Source: Anaerolineales bacterium
Lineage (GTDB): Bacteria; Chloroflexota; Anaerolineae; Anaerolineales; Villigracilaceae
Assembly (NCBI GenBank): GCA_030583885.1
Contig: CP129480.1
Location: 3,846,714 to 3,910,713 of the forward strand
Direction of reading: 5' to 3'
Length of the DNA: 64,000 nt
Each line of letters begins with the position of its first letter. Within the stretch, counting starts at the first letter, position 1. This document shows positions 24,112 to 32,155 of this stretch, one piece after another. The notes beneath the pieces were generated by a model. The model did no database searches. It was not told where the DNA came from and saw only the letters and a program-made list of their open reading frames with translations. A program made the translations under genes and the position numbers.

Positions 24112-24624
24112 ATGCAGAATTCAGAATGGCTTGAAAAATATTTTGAGAAAGTGGCGCAGTCATCCCCCGAGGGGAGGCAGGCGGTGGACTATGTCCGCGC
24201 GCATAAAACCAGGGTGGGCATCACCCGCGCAAGGAAAAGCGTCGGCGCATTCTGGACCTTGGCCCGCAATTTTTATTTGAACTCGCGCCATTACACACGG
24301 GAAACGGCATTGGAAAATCCGCGCGCGTGGACATTGTTCGTGCATGAAGTCCGTCATTTACAGCAGGGACCGTTCACCGCCCTGTCCATTTATGGCGAGT
24401 TGGAGGCGTGGCTGGTTGAATTCAATTTGTATAAGAGATTGACGGGGAAACCATTGCATGCGGTTTTGGAGGAACTGTTATCCCTGCCGCTTAACATGGA
24501 GCGGAACAACCTACGCCGCGCCCGCGCATTAATGATGCAATTCGCGGGAAAGGGCTATGGCGCAAACTGGCTGCCGCTTTATCCGATCCATAAAGAGATC
24601 AAGTATTGGGTTACACGAAGATGA
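24112..24624 (+). CDS. Protein with HExxH motif, possible metallopeptidase
   Basis: 170 residues from the ATG at 24112 (an upstream in-frame ATG at 24073 has no ribosome site). The segment VHEVRHLQQGPFTALSIYGELEAW contains His78-Glu79-x-x-His82 followed by Glu96/Glu98 at a gluzincin-like distance, so a zinc site is plausible. No signal peptide or TM segment; basic C-terminus. I do not recognise a named family; the motif could also be structural. Followed by the structured region and terminator at 24700-24888. Confidence 0.6.
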   Translation: MQNSEWLEKYFEKVAQSSPEGRQAVDYVRAHKTRVGITRARKSVGAFWTLARNFYLNSRHYTRETALENPRAWTLFVHEVRHLQQGPFTALSIYGELEAWLVEFNLYKRLTGKPLHAVLEELLSLPLNMERNNLRRARALMMQFAGKGYGANWLPLYPIHKEIKYWVTRR

Positions 24625-24699
24625 TTAATCTATACGCTTATTTGCAAAACTAACAGGAATTTTTAATGTAATCAATTTTTTTTTGTTGTATGATGATGT

Positions 24700-24855
24700 C
24701 AGGAATAAGAAAGGAGGCTGCAATAGAGATACCACCTGAAGACCTCATGACGGGAGGGCCGAAGAGCCCCAGACTGGCTGAAGCCCAGCTTTAGCAACAG
24801 ACGTTCTCCAAACGAAACGAAGGCTGCAATTCGCTCCTTCCCGATATAACTACCT
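24700..24855 (+). ncRNA. Candidate structured RNA (standalone ncRNA or 3' UTR)
   Basis: Between the HExxH gene and a strong plus-strand terminator lie about 155 bases that are not coding. An outer stem can form between AAGGAG at about 24710 and CTCCTT at about 24835, enclosing at least two hairpins: GGGC/GCCC around 24757-24770 and CTGGC-TGAA-GCCCAG (24774-24788). The word GGCTGCAATT-like occurs near both ends as a direct repeat. No downstream plus-strand gene exists, so a riboswitch is unlikely. I cannot assign it to 6S, SRP, tmRNA or RNase P. Confidence 0.4.
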
Positions 24856-24888
24856 GACGGATGGGTAAACTCCCATCCGTCTTTTTGT
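24856..24888 (+). terminator. Strong intrinsic terminator
   Basis: A 10-bp perfect stem (GACGGATGGG/CCCATCCGTC) with a small loop, followed by CTTTTTGTT on the plus strand. It ends plus-strand transcription into the 3' end of the convergent aminotransferase gene. Confidence 0.9.
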
Positions 24889-26045
24889 TAAGCTAGCGCC
24901 CTGCGCATCCGTTCCAGCCCGTCCTTCAAAACCACGCGCGAGGTGCCGAAATTGATCCGCAGGTGACCTTCGCCTTCCCTGCCGAAGATCTTCCCATCGC
25001 TTAAATATACTTTCGCATTTTTGTGAAAGAAATCGAACGGGGAACCCTGGATGCCCGCCTGTGTGAAATCCAGCCAGCCGAGGTAGGTCGCGTCCGGAAT
25101 CGTCGTGCGGACGTCCGGCATGTGTTTGGTGACATAGTCCACGAGAAAATCGCGGTTGGACGTGAGATAACCGAGCAGTTGATCAAGCCAACTGTCACAC
25201 CTGCCCGAATACGCGGTGTGCGCGGCATGCAGTCCCGGGCTGGCAACGTGCAGGCGCAGGCGGTTCATTTCCTTTTCAAAGGGCTCGCGCAATTCCCTGT
25301 TTGGGATGACGGCAAATGCGCAGAACAGCCCGGGCACATTGAAGGTCTTGGACGGCGCGATCAATGTGATGACGTGCTTCTCGATCTCACGCGAGAGTTT
25401 TGCCATCGGTGTGAATTTGTTATTGCTAAGCAATAACTCGGCATGGATCTCATCGGAAACGATCAGCACCTTGTGCCTGATGCAGATCTCCGCCATGCGG
25501 GTCAATTCCCTGCGGGAGAAGATGATCCCCAGCGGATTATGCGGATTGCACAGCAGGAACATCCGCGCTTTCCTTACTTTTTTCTCGAATGCATCCCAGT
25601 CAATTTCATACGAAATGACGTTTCCCTTCACATTCTTCACCAGCGGGATGTCCACCTGCGGAATGCCGACATCCTTCTTCACGTCATGGAACGCGTTATA
25701 CACCGGCGTTTGGATGGCCAGTCCTTTTTTCGGCGTGCAGAACGCGCGCGCCGCAACGCTAAAGCCGCTGACCACGCCGGGGACCGTCAACACCGACTCC
25801 GGTTTTACCTTCCAGTCATACAAATGCTCCATGCGCGCGGAGACCCTCTCCTGCAGCACCCTGCCGGGGATCTCGTATCCCAGCACGCCGTGATCCAGCC
25901 GCTTGCGCAAGGCCTCCAAAATCAGTTTGGGCGCGGGAAAATCCATATCCGCCACCCACATGGGCAGGACATCCCTGGGGACAAACGTCCATTTTGTGAG
26001 GTTGATATTCCTGCGTCGGTCGGGAAGTACGTTGAAACTGGCCAT
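24888..26045 (-). CDS. MalY/PatB-type PLP aminotransferase / cystathionine beta-lyase
   Basis: 385 residues. Fold-type I aminotransferase: N-terminal WVADMDFPAP is the MalY/PatB marker, substrate-loop NPHNPLG, cofactor Asp/His in VSDEIHAELL and the Schiff-base Lys in APSKTFNVPG. Members cleave cystathionine or other cysteine S-conjugates to a thiol, pyruvate and ammonia. It lies on the minus strand, 32 bases downstream of the O-methyltransferase gene, which could make an operon of two. Confidence 0.9.
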   Translation of the reverse strand: MASFNVLPDRRRNINLTKWTFVPRDVLPMWVADMDFPAPKLILEALRKRLDHGVLGYEIPGRVLQERVSARMEHLYDWKVKPESVLTVPGVVSGFSVAARAFCTPKKGLAIQTPVYNAFHDVKKDVGIPQVDIPLVKNVKGNVISYEIDWDAFEKKVRKARMFLLCNPHNPLGIIFSRRELTRMAEICIRHKVLIVSDEIHAELLLSNNKFTPMAKLSREIEKHVITLIAPSKTFNVPGLFCAFAVIPNRELREPFEKEMNRLRLHVASPGLHAAHTAYSGRCDSWLDQLLGYLTSNRDFLVDYVTKHMPDVRTTIPDATYLGWLDFTQAGIQGSPFDFFHKNAKVYLSDGKIFGREGEGHLRINFGTSRVVLKDGLERMRRALA

Positions 26046-26077
26046 GTATCCTCTTCATGTCGTTGCAATGACGGAAA

Positions 26078-26722
26078 TTATTTTTTATACGCGACGATCA
26101 TTCCATCGCGGATCGGCGCAAGCGAAACGATCCAATCGGGGTCGGATGCGATCTGCTTTGTAAATTCATGCACGCCCTTCGTCGCGGGAGAAAGGTCCGT
26201 TTTATCGAAGATGCGTCCATGCCAGAGCATGTTGTCAATGATCAATAACCCGCCGCTGCGCAATTTCCCCTTGATCACCGGCAGGGATGCGGGATAGGCC
26301 TGCTTGTCGATATCGTTGAAGATGATGTCGAACGGACCGTCCGTGCGCCTGAGCGCCTCCACTGCTTCGGAGATGTGGAACTGGACCAGGTCGGCGCTTC
26401 CCAATTCGACCAGATGCCTGCGCGCCTTTTCAGACAGTTTCTCATCCCAGACGGTATGATGCACCACTCCTCCCCCATTTTCCCGCAGCGCCCTGGCAAA
26501 CCAGGCCGTGGAATACCCATACCCCGAGCCCAATTCAAAAACGGACTTGGCCTGAAGCATGCGCGCCAGCTGGTAACAGTAATATCCGCAGACGGGGCCG
26601 ATGATGGGAAAATCATTCTCAGCCGCGAATGCCTCCATCTTTTGCAATTCCTCCTCCCGCGGCGGGACGAGGGCGGCAAGATAATCCTGGGTTGCTGCGT
26701 AGGTCAATAGATCGTTGCTCAT
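26078..26722 (-). CDS. SAM-dependent O-methyltransferase (catechol-OMT-like)
   Basis: 214 residues from the ATG at 26722, chosen for GGAGA 5 bases upstream; longer in-frame starts lack a ribosome site. SAM site FELGSGYGYSTAWFA, acidic residue after it, and the metal-binding FNDIDK / IIDNMLWHG pattern of the divalent-cation-dependent class I O-methyltransferases. Methylates a small hydroxylated compound; substrate unknown. Upstream of the MalY-type gene on the same strand. Confidence 0.87.
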   Translation of the reverse strand: MSNDLLTYAATQDYLAALVPPREEELQKMEAFAAENDFPIIGPVCGYYCYQLARMLQAKSVFELGSGYGYSTAWFARALRENGGGVVHHTVWDEKLSEKARRHLVELGSADLVQFHISEAVEALRRTDGPFDIIFNDIDKQAYPASLPVIKGKLRSGGLLIIDNMLWHGRIFDKTDLSPATKGVHEFTKQIASDPDWIVSLAPIRDGMIVAYKK

Positions 26723-26929
26723 GGCATCTCCAATGAAATCCGGATAAATATGCGGGTGGAATTGTACTCCCCCGGGCGCAGGAAACACCAGCAGAAAACC
26801 GCATCAGGCCCTGGGGTGGAACGAGGCGGTTTCCTCGTCCAGATTCCCGTGAAAATCGTTAATCTGAAATTCCTGTTTGCTGATAGAATAGCCGATAGCA
26901 AGCATCACACTTCAAGGATCCCGCCCTGA

Positions 26930-28117
26930 ATGAAATATAATTTCCATCTATTCTGGCGCACATTTTACCGTTCGTTCTTCAACTCAAAAAATACCACCGC
27001 AACACTTACAAGAAAACGCCTGTTCTTCCTGCTCCTCTTCTATACGGTCTGGCCGCTCGGAATGCTCGTCCACTGGTTTTGTTTCTGGCTGGATGACATT
27101 TTCTTCCCCGCATATAAAGATCAATCCATCGAAAAACCGTTGTTCATCCTCGGCAACCTGCGCAGCGGTTCCACCTTTCTGCACCGCCTGCTCTCGCGCG
27201 ATTCGGAGACCTTCACCAGCCTGACGACCTGGGATATCTACCTGACGCCCTCCGTCACGCAAAAGAAGATCACCCAATTCGTTTCGCGGCTCGATAAAAA
27301 ATATTTCAACGGCATCCTGCACCGCATGCTGTATGCCTTCGACCGCGCCACGCTCGGCAAGATAAAGATCCACCCCATTTCGTTCTTCCAGCCGGAGGAG
27401 GATGAAAACATCCACCTGCATATCTGGGACGGGTATTTCGTCACCTTCCTCTTCCCGTTCATGGACGAGATGCCGAATTACCAGCACTTCGATGAGGCGC
27501 TTGCCCCCGCGCATAAAAAACGCATCATGACCTTTTACAAGTCCATATTGCAGCGGCACATGTATGCAACCGGCAAAAAATATTTTGTGGCCAAGAACCC
27601 GGCCTTCAGCGCGAAGATCGAAACACTGGCGGAATTCTTTCCCGACGCGCGCATCATCTACCTGGCGCGCAACCCGCTGGACATGCTGCCCTCCACCATT
27701 TCATGGATCAACTATGCACGCCGTCAATTCACCGACCCCGGCGCTGGATACTTTTACATCGACGAGATCCTGGACATGACCCAGCACTGGTACCGTCATC
27801 CGCTCCAATACCTGGATGCGCATCCCTCGCCCCGCAACCTGATCCTGAACTATGACGATCTGATCCAGCGCCCGGAACAGGTCATCCGCAAGTTCTACGA
27901 GCAGTTCGGCTACCCCGATCAACCCGGGCTGCCGGTCATCATCGACCAGGCCGTCAAGGAAACGCTCACCTTCAAAAGCGACCATACCTATTCGCTGGAG
28001 GAGATGGGCTTCACCCGCGAACAGATCGTGGGCCTGTATGCGGACATTTTCAAGCGCTTCGAATTCGAAACCCGCGAGGACCTGGTGCCTGTAAAGCGCA
28101 TCGAACTGGATATGTAA
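26930..28117 (+). CDS. Sulfotransferase-family protein
   Basis: 395 residues. One hydrophobic segment at about 28-50, then the PAPS 5'-phosphate loop FILGNLRSGSTFLHRLL and the second contact region ARIIYLARNPLDMLPS (3'-phosphate motif). The C-terminal half has YDDLIQRPEQVIRKFYEQFGYP, as in carbohydrate or lipid sulfotransferases. Transfers sulfate from PAPS to an acceptor, probably a glycan or lipid at the membrane. Monocistronic and followed by a clear bidirectional terminator. Confidence 0.85.
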   Translation: MKYNFHLFWRTFYRSFFNSKNTTATLTRKRLFFLLLFYTVWPLGMLVHWFCFWLDDIFFPAYKDQSIEKPLFILGNLRSGSTFLHRLLSRDSETFTSLTTWDIYLTPSVTQKKITQFVSRLDKKYFNGILHRMLYAFDRATLGKIKIHPISFFQPEEDENIHLHIWDGYFVTFLFPFMDEMPNYQHFDEALAPAHKKRIMTFYKSILQRHMYATGKKYFVAKNPAFSAKIETLAEFFPDARIIYLARNPLDMLPSTISWINYARRQFTDPGAGYFYIDEILDMTQHWYRHPLQYLDAHPSPRNLILNYDDLIQRPEQVIRKFYEQFGYPDQPGLPVIIDQAVKETLTFKSDHTYSLEEMGFTREQIVGLYADIFKRFEFETREDLVPVKRIELDM

Positions 28118-28125
28118 AAGGAAAA

Positions 28126-28160
28126 CCAAAAAGAGAGCGCCTTCGCGGCGCTCTCTTTTG
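28126..28160. terminator. Bidirectional terminator
   Basis: Perfect 9-bp stem GAGAGCGCC/GGCGCTCTC with loop TTCGC, preceded by AAAAA and followed by TTTT; serves the convergent sulfotransferase and lgt genes. Confidence 0.92.
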
Positions 28161-28165
28161 ATTCT

Positions 28166-29257
28166 CTACTTGTTCGTTTTTCGTTTTGTAGTCGTCTTCT
28201 TTTCAGCGGGTTTTCTAGCGGCTGGCTTCTTTGCGCTTGGTTTCTTCGCAGGAGCTTTCAGCGCCGCTTTCGTTGCAGTTGCTTTAGCCTTTGCAACCGT
28301 CTTTTTCTTTTTTACAGGTGCGGAAATCACCCGTGAATTATCCATATCAGATACGTCTTCCGCATATACCTTCTGGCGGGGACGGGGCGTCTTCACCGCC
28401 TTTTTGATCTGATACTCCCGCTCCCATCCCTCCGCAATCGCAAGCTGGATCTTCCCATAACGCGCCAGGAGCATGATCGCGCCGACGACCGCCATCAAGA
28501 ACGAGACGAGCATCGTGTAACTGACAAATGAATTGCCGATGCGCGGCTGGTCCGGGCGGAAAAATTCAATGAAGGTGCGCGAAAGCCCTGCCAGCAGCAG
28601 CCAGGCGCTGAAAATCGCGCCCGGTTTCAACTGCTGGAGATAACTGCGCGAAAGCCACCACAGGAACAGGACGATCAGCAGGTTCAGGATCATCTCGTAG
28701 GCAAAGGTCGGGTGGAAGCGGGTCGTCTCGACCGGGAACAGGCTGGCGGGGAATTGAGCGAGGCGGTGGCTTGCCTCAATGGGAATCCCCCACATCAGCC
28801 CGGTCGGCGGGCCATACAATTCCTGATTGATGAAATTCGCAGGGCGGGCGATGGCCTGACCCAGCAGGGTGGCGGGGGCAAGCGCATCGAGGAAGAGCCA
28901 CATATCCTTGCCGTTTCGCTTTAAGAAGACCGCGAGCGCGAGCACGCCAAAGAGCAAACCGCCAAAGAAATGCAGGCCGCCTTCGGGGATGTTCAGGATT
29001 TTTGCGGGGTTATCCAGATAATACGTGCTGCCACCCAGGATGTTGTTCACCACGTACCACAGGCGCGCGCCGAGAATACCGGCGGGCAGGACCCAGATCA
29101 TTGCGTCCCAGATCGATTCGCCGTTCTCGCCGCGCCGCCGGATCTCCCTTTCCGCCCACAGGGCGCCCACGACCGCGCCAAGCATCACCAGCACGCCGTA
29201 CCAGCGCAGAGTGACCTGCCACTCGAACAATTTGAATGAAAAAATTACAGGATCCAT
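28166..29257 (-). CDS. lgt: Prolipoprotein diacylglyceryl transferase with Lys/Ala-rich tail
   Basis: 363 residues; Lgt is usually 260-300. Seven TM helices with the Lgt signature around ARPANFINQELYGPP (Arg, Asn, Glu) and HPTFAYEM-type motif with the essential His. It transfers diacylglycerol from phosphatidylglycerol to the lipobox Cys of prolipoproteins, fitting the many lipoproteins in this window. From about residue 310 the chain continues as a cytoplasmic tail of KKKK, AKAKATATKAALKAPAKKP-type repeats, like histone H1 or bacterial HU-tail sequences. The tail is in frame and codon use is normal. Confidence 0.93.
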   Translation of the reverse strand: MDPVIFSFKLFEWQVTLRWYGVLVMLGAVVGALWAEREIRRRGENGESIWDAMIWVLPAGILGARLWYVVNNILGGSTYYLDNPAKILNIPEGGLHFFGGLLFGVLALAVFLKRNGKDMWLFLDALAPATLLGQAIARPANFINQELYGPPTGLMWGIPIEASHRLAQFPASLFPVETTRFHPTFAYEMILNLLIVLFLWWLSRSYLQQLKPGAIFSAWLLLAGLSRTFIEFFRPDQPRIGNSFVSYTMLVSFLMAVVGAIMLLARYGKIQLAIAEGWEREYQIKKAVKTPRPRQKVYAEDVSDMDNSRVISAPVKKKKTVAKAKATATKAALKAPAKKPSAKKPAARKPAEKKTTTKRKTNK

Positions 29258-29570
29258 TATGCATTACCTCTGAGTAAAAGTTTTGGTGATTATATCATCC
29301 AAAGGGCGTTCGAATTTAATCCGCCTGCAGGATGACAGATCGTACCTGCGGCATTACACTGGCAGGCATGGACATCCAAGACGCTTAAAACGAATGGAAA
29401 ATTACTCTTACGAAGATCGAAAACGCCTCGAATAGTTCCAGGCATTTTTTCATACCGGCATCTCAACCGAGGCGTACGCTGTTTTCACATAAAATCGAAA
29501 CCAGCCGGATTGTGTTACAACATATGAGATGACGCGGTTTTTATTTTAATGGTAGAGAAAGGATTTAAAG
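29258..29570. other. Divergent intergenic region, lgt / DMT transporter
   Basis: 313 bases between two divergently transcribed genes. No open frame of note, no clear hairpin or repeat; presumably holds the promoters of both genes, but I see no strong -35/-10 pair. Confidence 0.6.
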
Positions 29571-30488
29571 ATGAACAGCAGAAACGCCGACCGGCACGGA
29601 TTGGGTATTCCCAGCCCCGACAAACTGACCCTGCTGGCGTATGGATTCGCCGTACTGTTTGCAGGTTCGAACTTTGTTGCGGTCCGCTTTACGGTGATGG
29701 AATTGCCGCCGTTTTGGGGCGCGGCAAGCCGTTTTATGGCGGCAGCGATCATTTTCTGGATCATCGTCTGGTATCGCAAAAGTCCATTCCCCGATGGGCG
29801 TTCCCTGCTTGGGGTACTCCTGTATGGCTTCCTGAGCATCGGCGCAAGTTATGCGTTCCTCTATTGGGGCTTGCAGAGCATTCCTGCCAGCCTGACGTCG
29901 GTCTTCATCGCGCTTGCCCCTCTGATGACCTTCTTTTTTGCCTTCCTGCATCGGATCGAGCCGTTTCGCTGGCGCGGACTGATCGGCGGGATCCTTGCCA
30001 TGGCAGGCATCGCGTATGCCTTCTTCGAACAGCCGGGCGGAGACCTGCCCATCCTCCCAGTGCTGGGAATCGTCGTGGGTGTCGCGTGCGTTGCCGAATC
30101 CACGGTGGTCATTAAAATGATTCCCCGCAGTGATCCGTTTATCACCAATGCGCTGGCGATGACCGTCGGCTCGATAACCCTGGTCATCCTGTCCCTGTTT
30201 GCGGGCGAGCCCTGGAGTTTACCGACCCAGACCGTCACGTGGATCGCAGCCATCTACTTGATCGTGTTCGGTTCCGTGATCATGTTCTACCTGTTCCTCT
30301 TTGTTATCAGGCGCTGGACGGCATCCGCGGCTTCGTTTTCATTTGTGTTGATGCCCTTTGTGACCGTGATCGTGGCGGGACTGCTGGCGGATGAAACTGT
30401 GAACGCCGCTTTCATCCTCGGCGGCATGTTGACCCTGCTTGGCGTATGGATCGGGGCGTTGTCCGGGGCTTCTTCGCCAAAATCCTGA
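29571..30488 (+). CDS. DMT-superfamily (EamA) transporter
   Basis: 305 residues with ten predicted TM helices in two EamA repeats (first ends near residue 145, second begins near 160). The first repeat shows FAVLFAGSNFVAVRFTV and the loop PPFWGAASRFMAAA typical of EamA. Exports metabolites or amino acids; substrate not predictable. Followed after 13 bases by the methyltransferase gene on the same strand. Confidence 0.88.
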   Translation: MNSRNADRHGLGIPSPDKLTLLAYGFAVLFAGSNFVAVRFTVMELPPFWGAASRFMAAAIIFWIIVWYRKSPFPDGRSLLGVLLYGFLSIGASYAFLYWGLQSIPASLTSVFIALAPLMTFFFAFLHRIEPFRWRGLIGGILAMAGIAYAFFEQPGGDLPILPVLGIVVGVACVAESTVVIKMIPRSDPFITNALAMTVGSITLVILSLFAGEPWSLPTQTVTWIAAIYLIVFGSVIMFYLFLFVIRRWTASAASFSFVLMPFVTVIVAGLLADETVNAAFILGGMLTLLGVWIGALSGASSPKS

Positions 30489-30501
30489 TATAAACAGCGA
30501 T

Positions 30502-31128
30502 ATGAACATTCAAAATGCCTACGATGAATGGTCGGGCATCTACGATTCGAACCAAAACCTCACGCGCGACCTCGATGCGCAGGTGACCCGCGCGACTCTG
30601 GCGGGCCAGCGTTTCCAATCCATCCTTGAGTTGGGATGCGGCACGGGCAAGAACACAGTCTTCCTCGCCGAGATCGGGGAGCGGGTGCATGCCTTCGATT
30701 TTTCAAAGGGGATGATCCAGAAAGCCAAAGAGAAAGTGAAGTCGGATAATGTCCGCTTCGAAATTGCGGTCCTGACCCAACGCTGGCGCTGTGACGATGC
30801 CGCCTATGATTTGATCACCTGCAATCTCGTGCTGGAGCATATCGCAGACCTGTCCCACATTTTCTCCGAAGCCACGCGGACGTTAACCCCCGGCGGAAAA
30901 ATTCTCATCAACGAACTGCATCCCTTCAAACAATACGGCGGCAGCAAAGCGCGTTTCGAACGCGGCGCGGACGTTGTGGAAGTGGGTGTCTTCGTCCACC
31001 ACATCTCGGAGTTCATCCACGCCGCGCAACGCCACGGCTTGACGCTGGTGAAATTGGACGAATACTGGCACGCGGAAGACGCGGGCAAGCCGCCGAGGCT
31101 CGCCTCTTTCATTTTTGTAAAGGGCTGA
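30502..31128 (+). CDS. Class I SAM-dependent methyltransferase
   Basis: 208 residues from the ATG at 30502, just after the DMT gene stop. SAM site ILELGCGTGKNTVFLA, acidic VHAFDFS, and LITCNLVLEHIADL of the Methyltransf_11/25 type. Small-molecule methyltransferase, substrate unknown. Its C-terminal tail AEDAGKPPRLASFIFVKG is partly repeated downstream as gene-tail copies at 31573 and 32100, each behind a small unrelated gene. Confidence 0.86.
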   Translation: MNIQNAYDEWSGIYDSNQNLTRDLDAQVTRATLAGQRFQSILELGCGTGKNTVFLAEIGERVHAFDFSKGMIQKAKEKVKSDNVRFEIAVLTQRWRCDDAAYDLITCNLVLEHIADLSHIFSEATRTLTPGGKILINELHPFKQYGGSKARFERGADVVEVGVFVHHISEFIHAAQRHGLTLVKLDEYWHAEDAGKPPRLASFIFVKG

Positions 31129-31194
31129 GACGACCCCGTTGTTTGATTTTATTGCGGGTGTCCGTTACACTATGCACGGGAACAGGAGGCACTC

Positions 31195-31554
31195 ATGACG
31201 AACCAGCGCAAGACCGAACGCGTAAAAGCCATGACCTTCACAGCCGTATACGAACAAAAGGGCCGCGTCCTTTTGGGGTTTCTCGGCGACCTCACCCTGC
31301 AGGGCGCGATGGTCGTGGGCGAAAAAGCGGTGGAAACAGGACGGGATACCACCCTCGAGATCGAATTTCCCGGCGCCGCCGAGGTGCCCGGCGGACGGCT
31401 GGCCCTGCCCGTCCATGTGGCATGGAGCAGGCAGGAGGCGGGAGGCACTACCTTCCATAGCGGGTTCGAGTTCCTGGAGATGACGGAACAGAACCGGCAG
31501 GTCATCGAAGCGCTCGTTGCAAGATATAAATTCAGCAGGAAACGGCCCGAATAA
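31195..31554 (+). CDS. PilZ-domain protein
   Basis: 119 residues with an AGGAGG ribosome site. Basic N-terminus RKTERVKAMTFTAVYEQKG followed by GDLTLQGAMVVGE, which is the D-x-T-x-x-G variant of the PilZ c-di-GMP motif, and a beta-barrel with VHVAWSRQE and HSGFEFLEM. The Arg/Ser positions are less canonical than in the PilZ gene at 22341. It lies between the methyltransferase gene and the first copied methyltransferase tail. Confidence 0.75.
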   Translation: MTNQRKTERVKAMTFTAVYEQKGRVLLGFLGDLTLQGAMVVGEKAVETGRDTTLEIEFPGAAEVPGGRLALPVHVAWSRQEAGGTTFHSGFEFLEMTEQNRQVIEALVARYKFSRKRPE

Positions 31555-31572
31555 CACGGACACAATACCAGT

Positions 31573-31615
31573 CGGAGGATGCGGGCAAGCCTCCGAAGTT
31601 GGTTTCGTTTGTGCT
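31573..31615 (+). pseudogene. Copied 3' tail of a methyltransferase gene, copy 1
   Basis: Reads EDAGKPPKLVSFVLEMQ in one frame, nearly the C-terminus EDAGKPPRLASFIFVKG of the methyltransferase at 30502-31128, with no body upstream. DNA match is clear over about 40 bases (CGGAGGATGCGGGCAAGC). A residue of duplication or of insertion into a tail. Confidence 0.65.
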
Positions 31616-31673
31616 TGAGATGCAAATCAGGGACGGCGTCTTTCCCAAAACCTGACGACAGACGCATCCGCTC

Positions 31674-31985
31674 TCATCGTTTGGTTAGCAGATCATTCCC
31701 CTTGAAATAATCCGAGACCGCGGTATCGAAGGGACGTTTATGTTTTTTTGCCGCCATCTTTTCGTAGACGGCGCGCGCGTGCGGGTCTGCCATGGCGGCT
31801 TTGGCGTATGCCACCGCCCGTTTGAAGCGCTGACGGTGCTCCTTCTGCGCCCTGCTCCACTTCACCTTTGACATATCGGGGAGTTTGGCGGCGATCAGTC
31901 CGCCAGTATGGGTGAGGCGAAAGACCACCTCCCCCAGCCTGCCCCGGATGCTCCGCACGAGCGGGTTGAGTACAACCTTTGGCAT
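31674..31985 (-). CDS. Conserved-looking basic small protein, 103 aa
   Basis: 103 residues, strongly basic. Begins MPKVVLNPLVRSIRGRLGEV, middle WSRAQKEHRQRFKRAVAYAK, end FDTAVSDYFKGND. Mostly helical after residue 38. No family recognised; size and charge fit a nucleic-acid-binding or phage/plasmid-type accessory protein. Upstream (32031-32074) are four 11-bp direct repeats that could be its operator. Flanked on both sides by copied methyltransferase tails. Confidence 0.6.
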   Translation of the reverse strand: MPKVVLNPLVRSIRGRLGEVVFRLTHTGGLIAAKLPDMSKVKWSRAQKEHRQRFKRAVAYAKAAMADPHARAVYEKMAAKKHKRPFDTAVSDYFKGNDLLTKR

Positions 31986-32030
31986 GCTTCGCTCCTCCTG
32001 CGGCGGCCCACTACGGACCGGCCGTATTTT

Positions 32031-32074
32031 CTGTACTATTCCTGTACTGTTCCTGTACTATGCCTGTACCATCC
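32031..32074. repeat. Four 11-bp direct repeats (CTGTACTATTC)
   Basis: Units at 32031, 32042, 32053 and 32064: CTGTACTATTC, CTGTACTGTTC, CTGTACTATGC, CTGTACCATCC. The period is about one helical turn, so a protein could bind all four on one face. They lie 46-89 bases upstream of the minus-strand gene that starts at 31985. Confidence 0.85.
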
Positions 32075-32099
32075 TGATGTATTTGGTTCGATTATAGCA

Positions 32100-32128
32100 C
32101 GCGGAGGATGCGGGCAAGCCGCCGGGCT
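32100..32128 (+). pseudogene. Copied 3' tail of a methyltransferase gene, copy 2
   Basis: Reads AEDAGKPPGW, again the C-terminal tail of the methyltransferase at 30502; it shares GCGGAGGATGCGGGCAAGCC with copy 1. It abuts the 3' end of the broken DUF559 gene. Confidence 0.55.
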
Positions 32129-32155
32129 GGTTTCGTTCTTGGTTGGGAAGTATCG

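Noticed and set aside
24750..24800. SAM-I riboswitch (words similar to GACUGGC...GAAGCCC)
   Set aside because: The AGAG/GGUGGAG start, kink-turn and pseudoknot parts are missing, and no plus-strand gene lies downstream to regulate.
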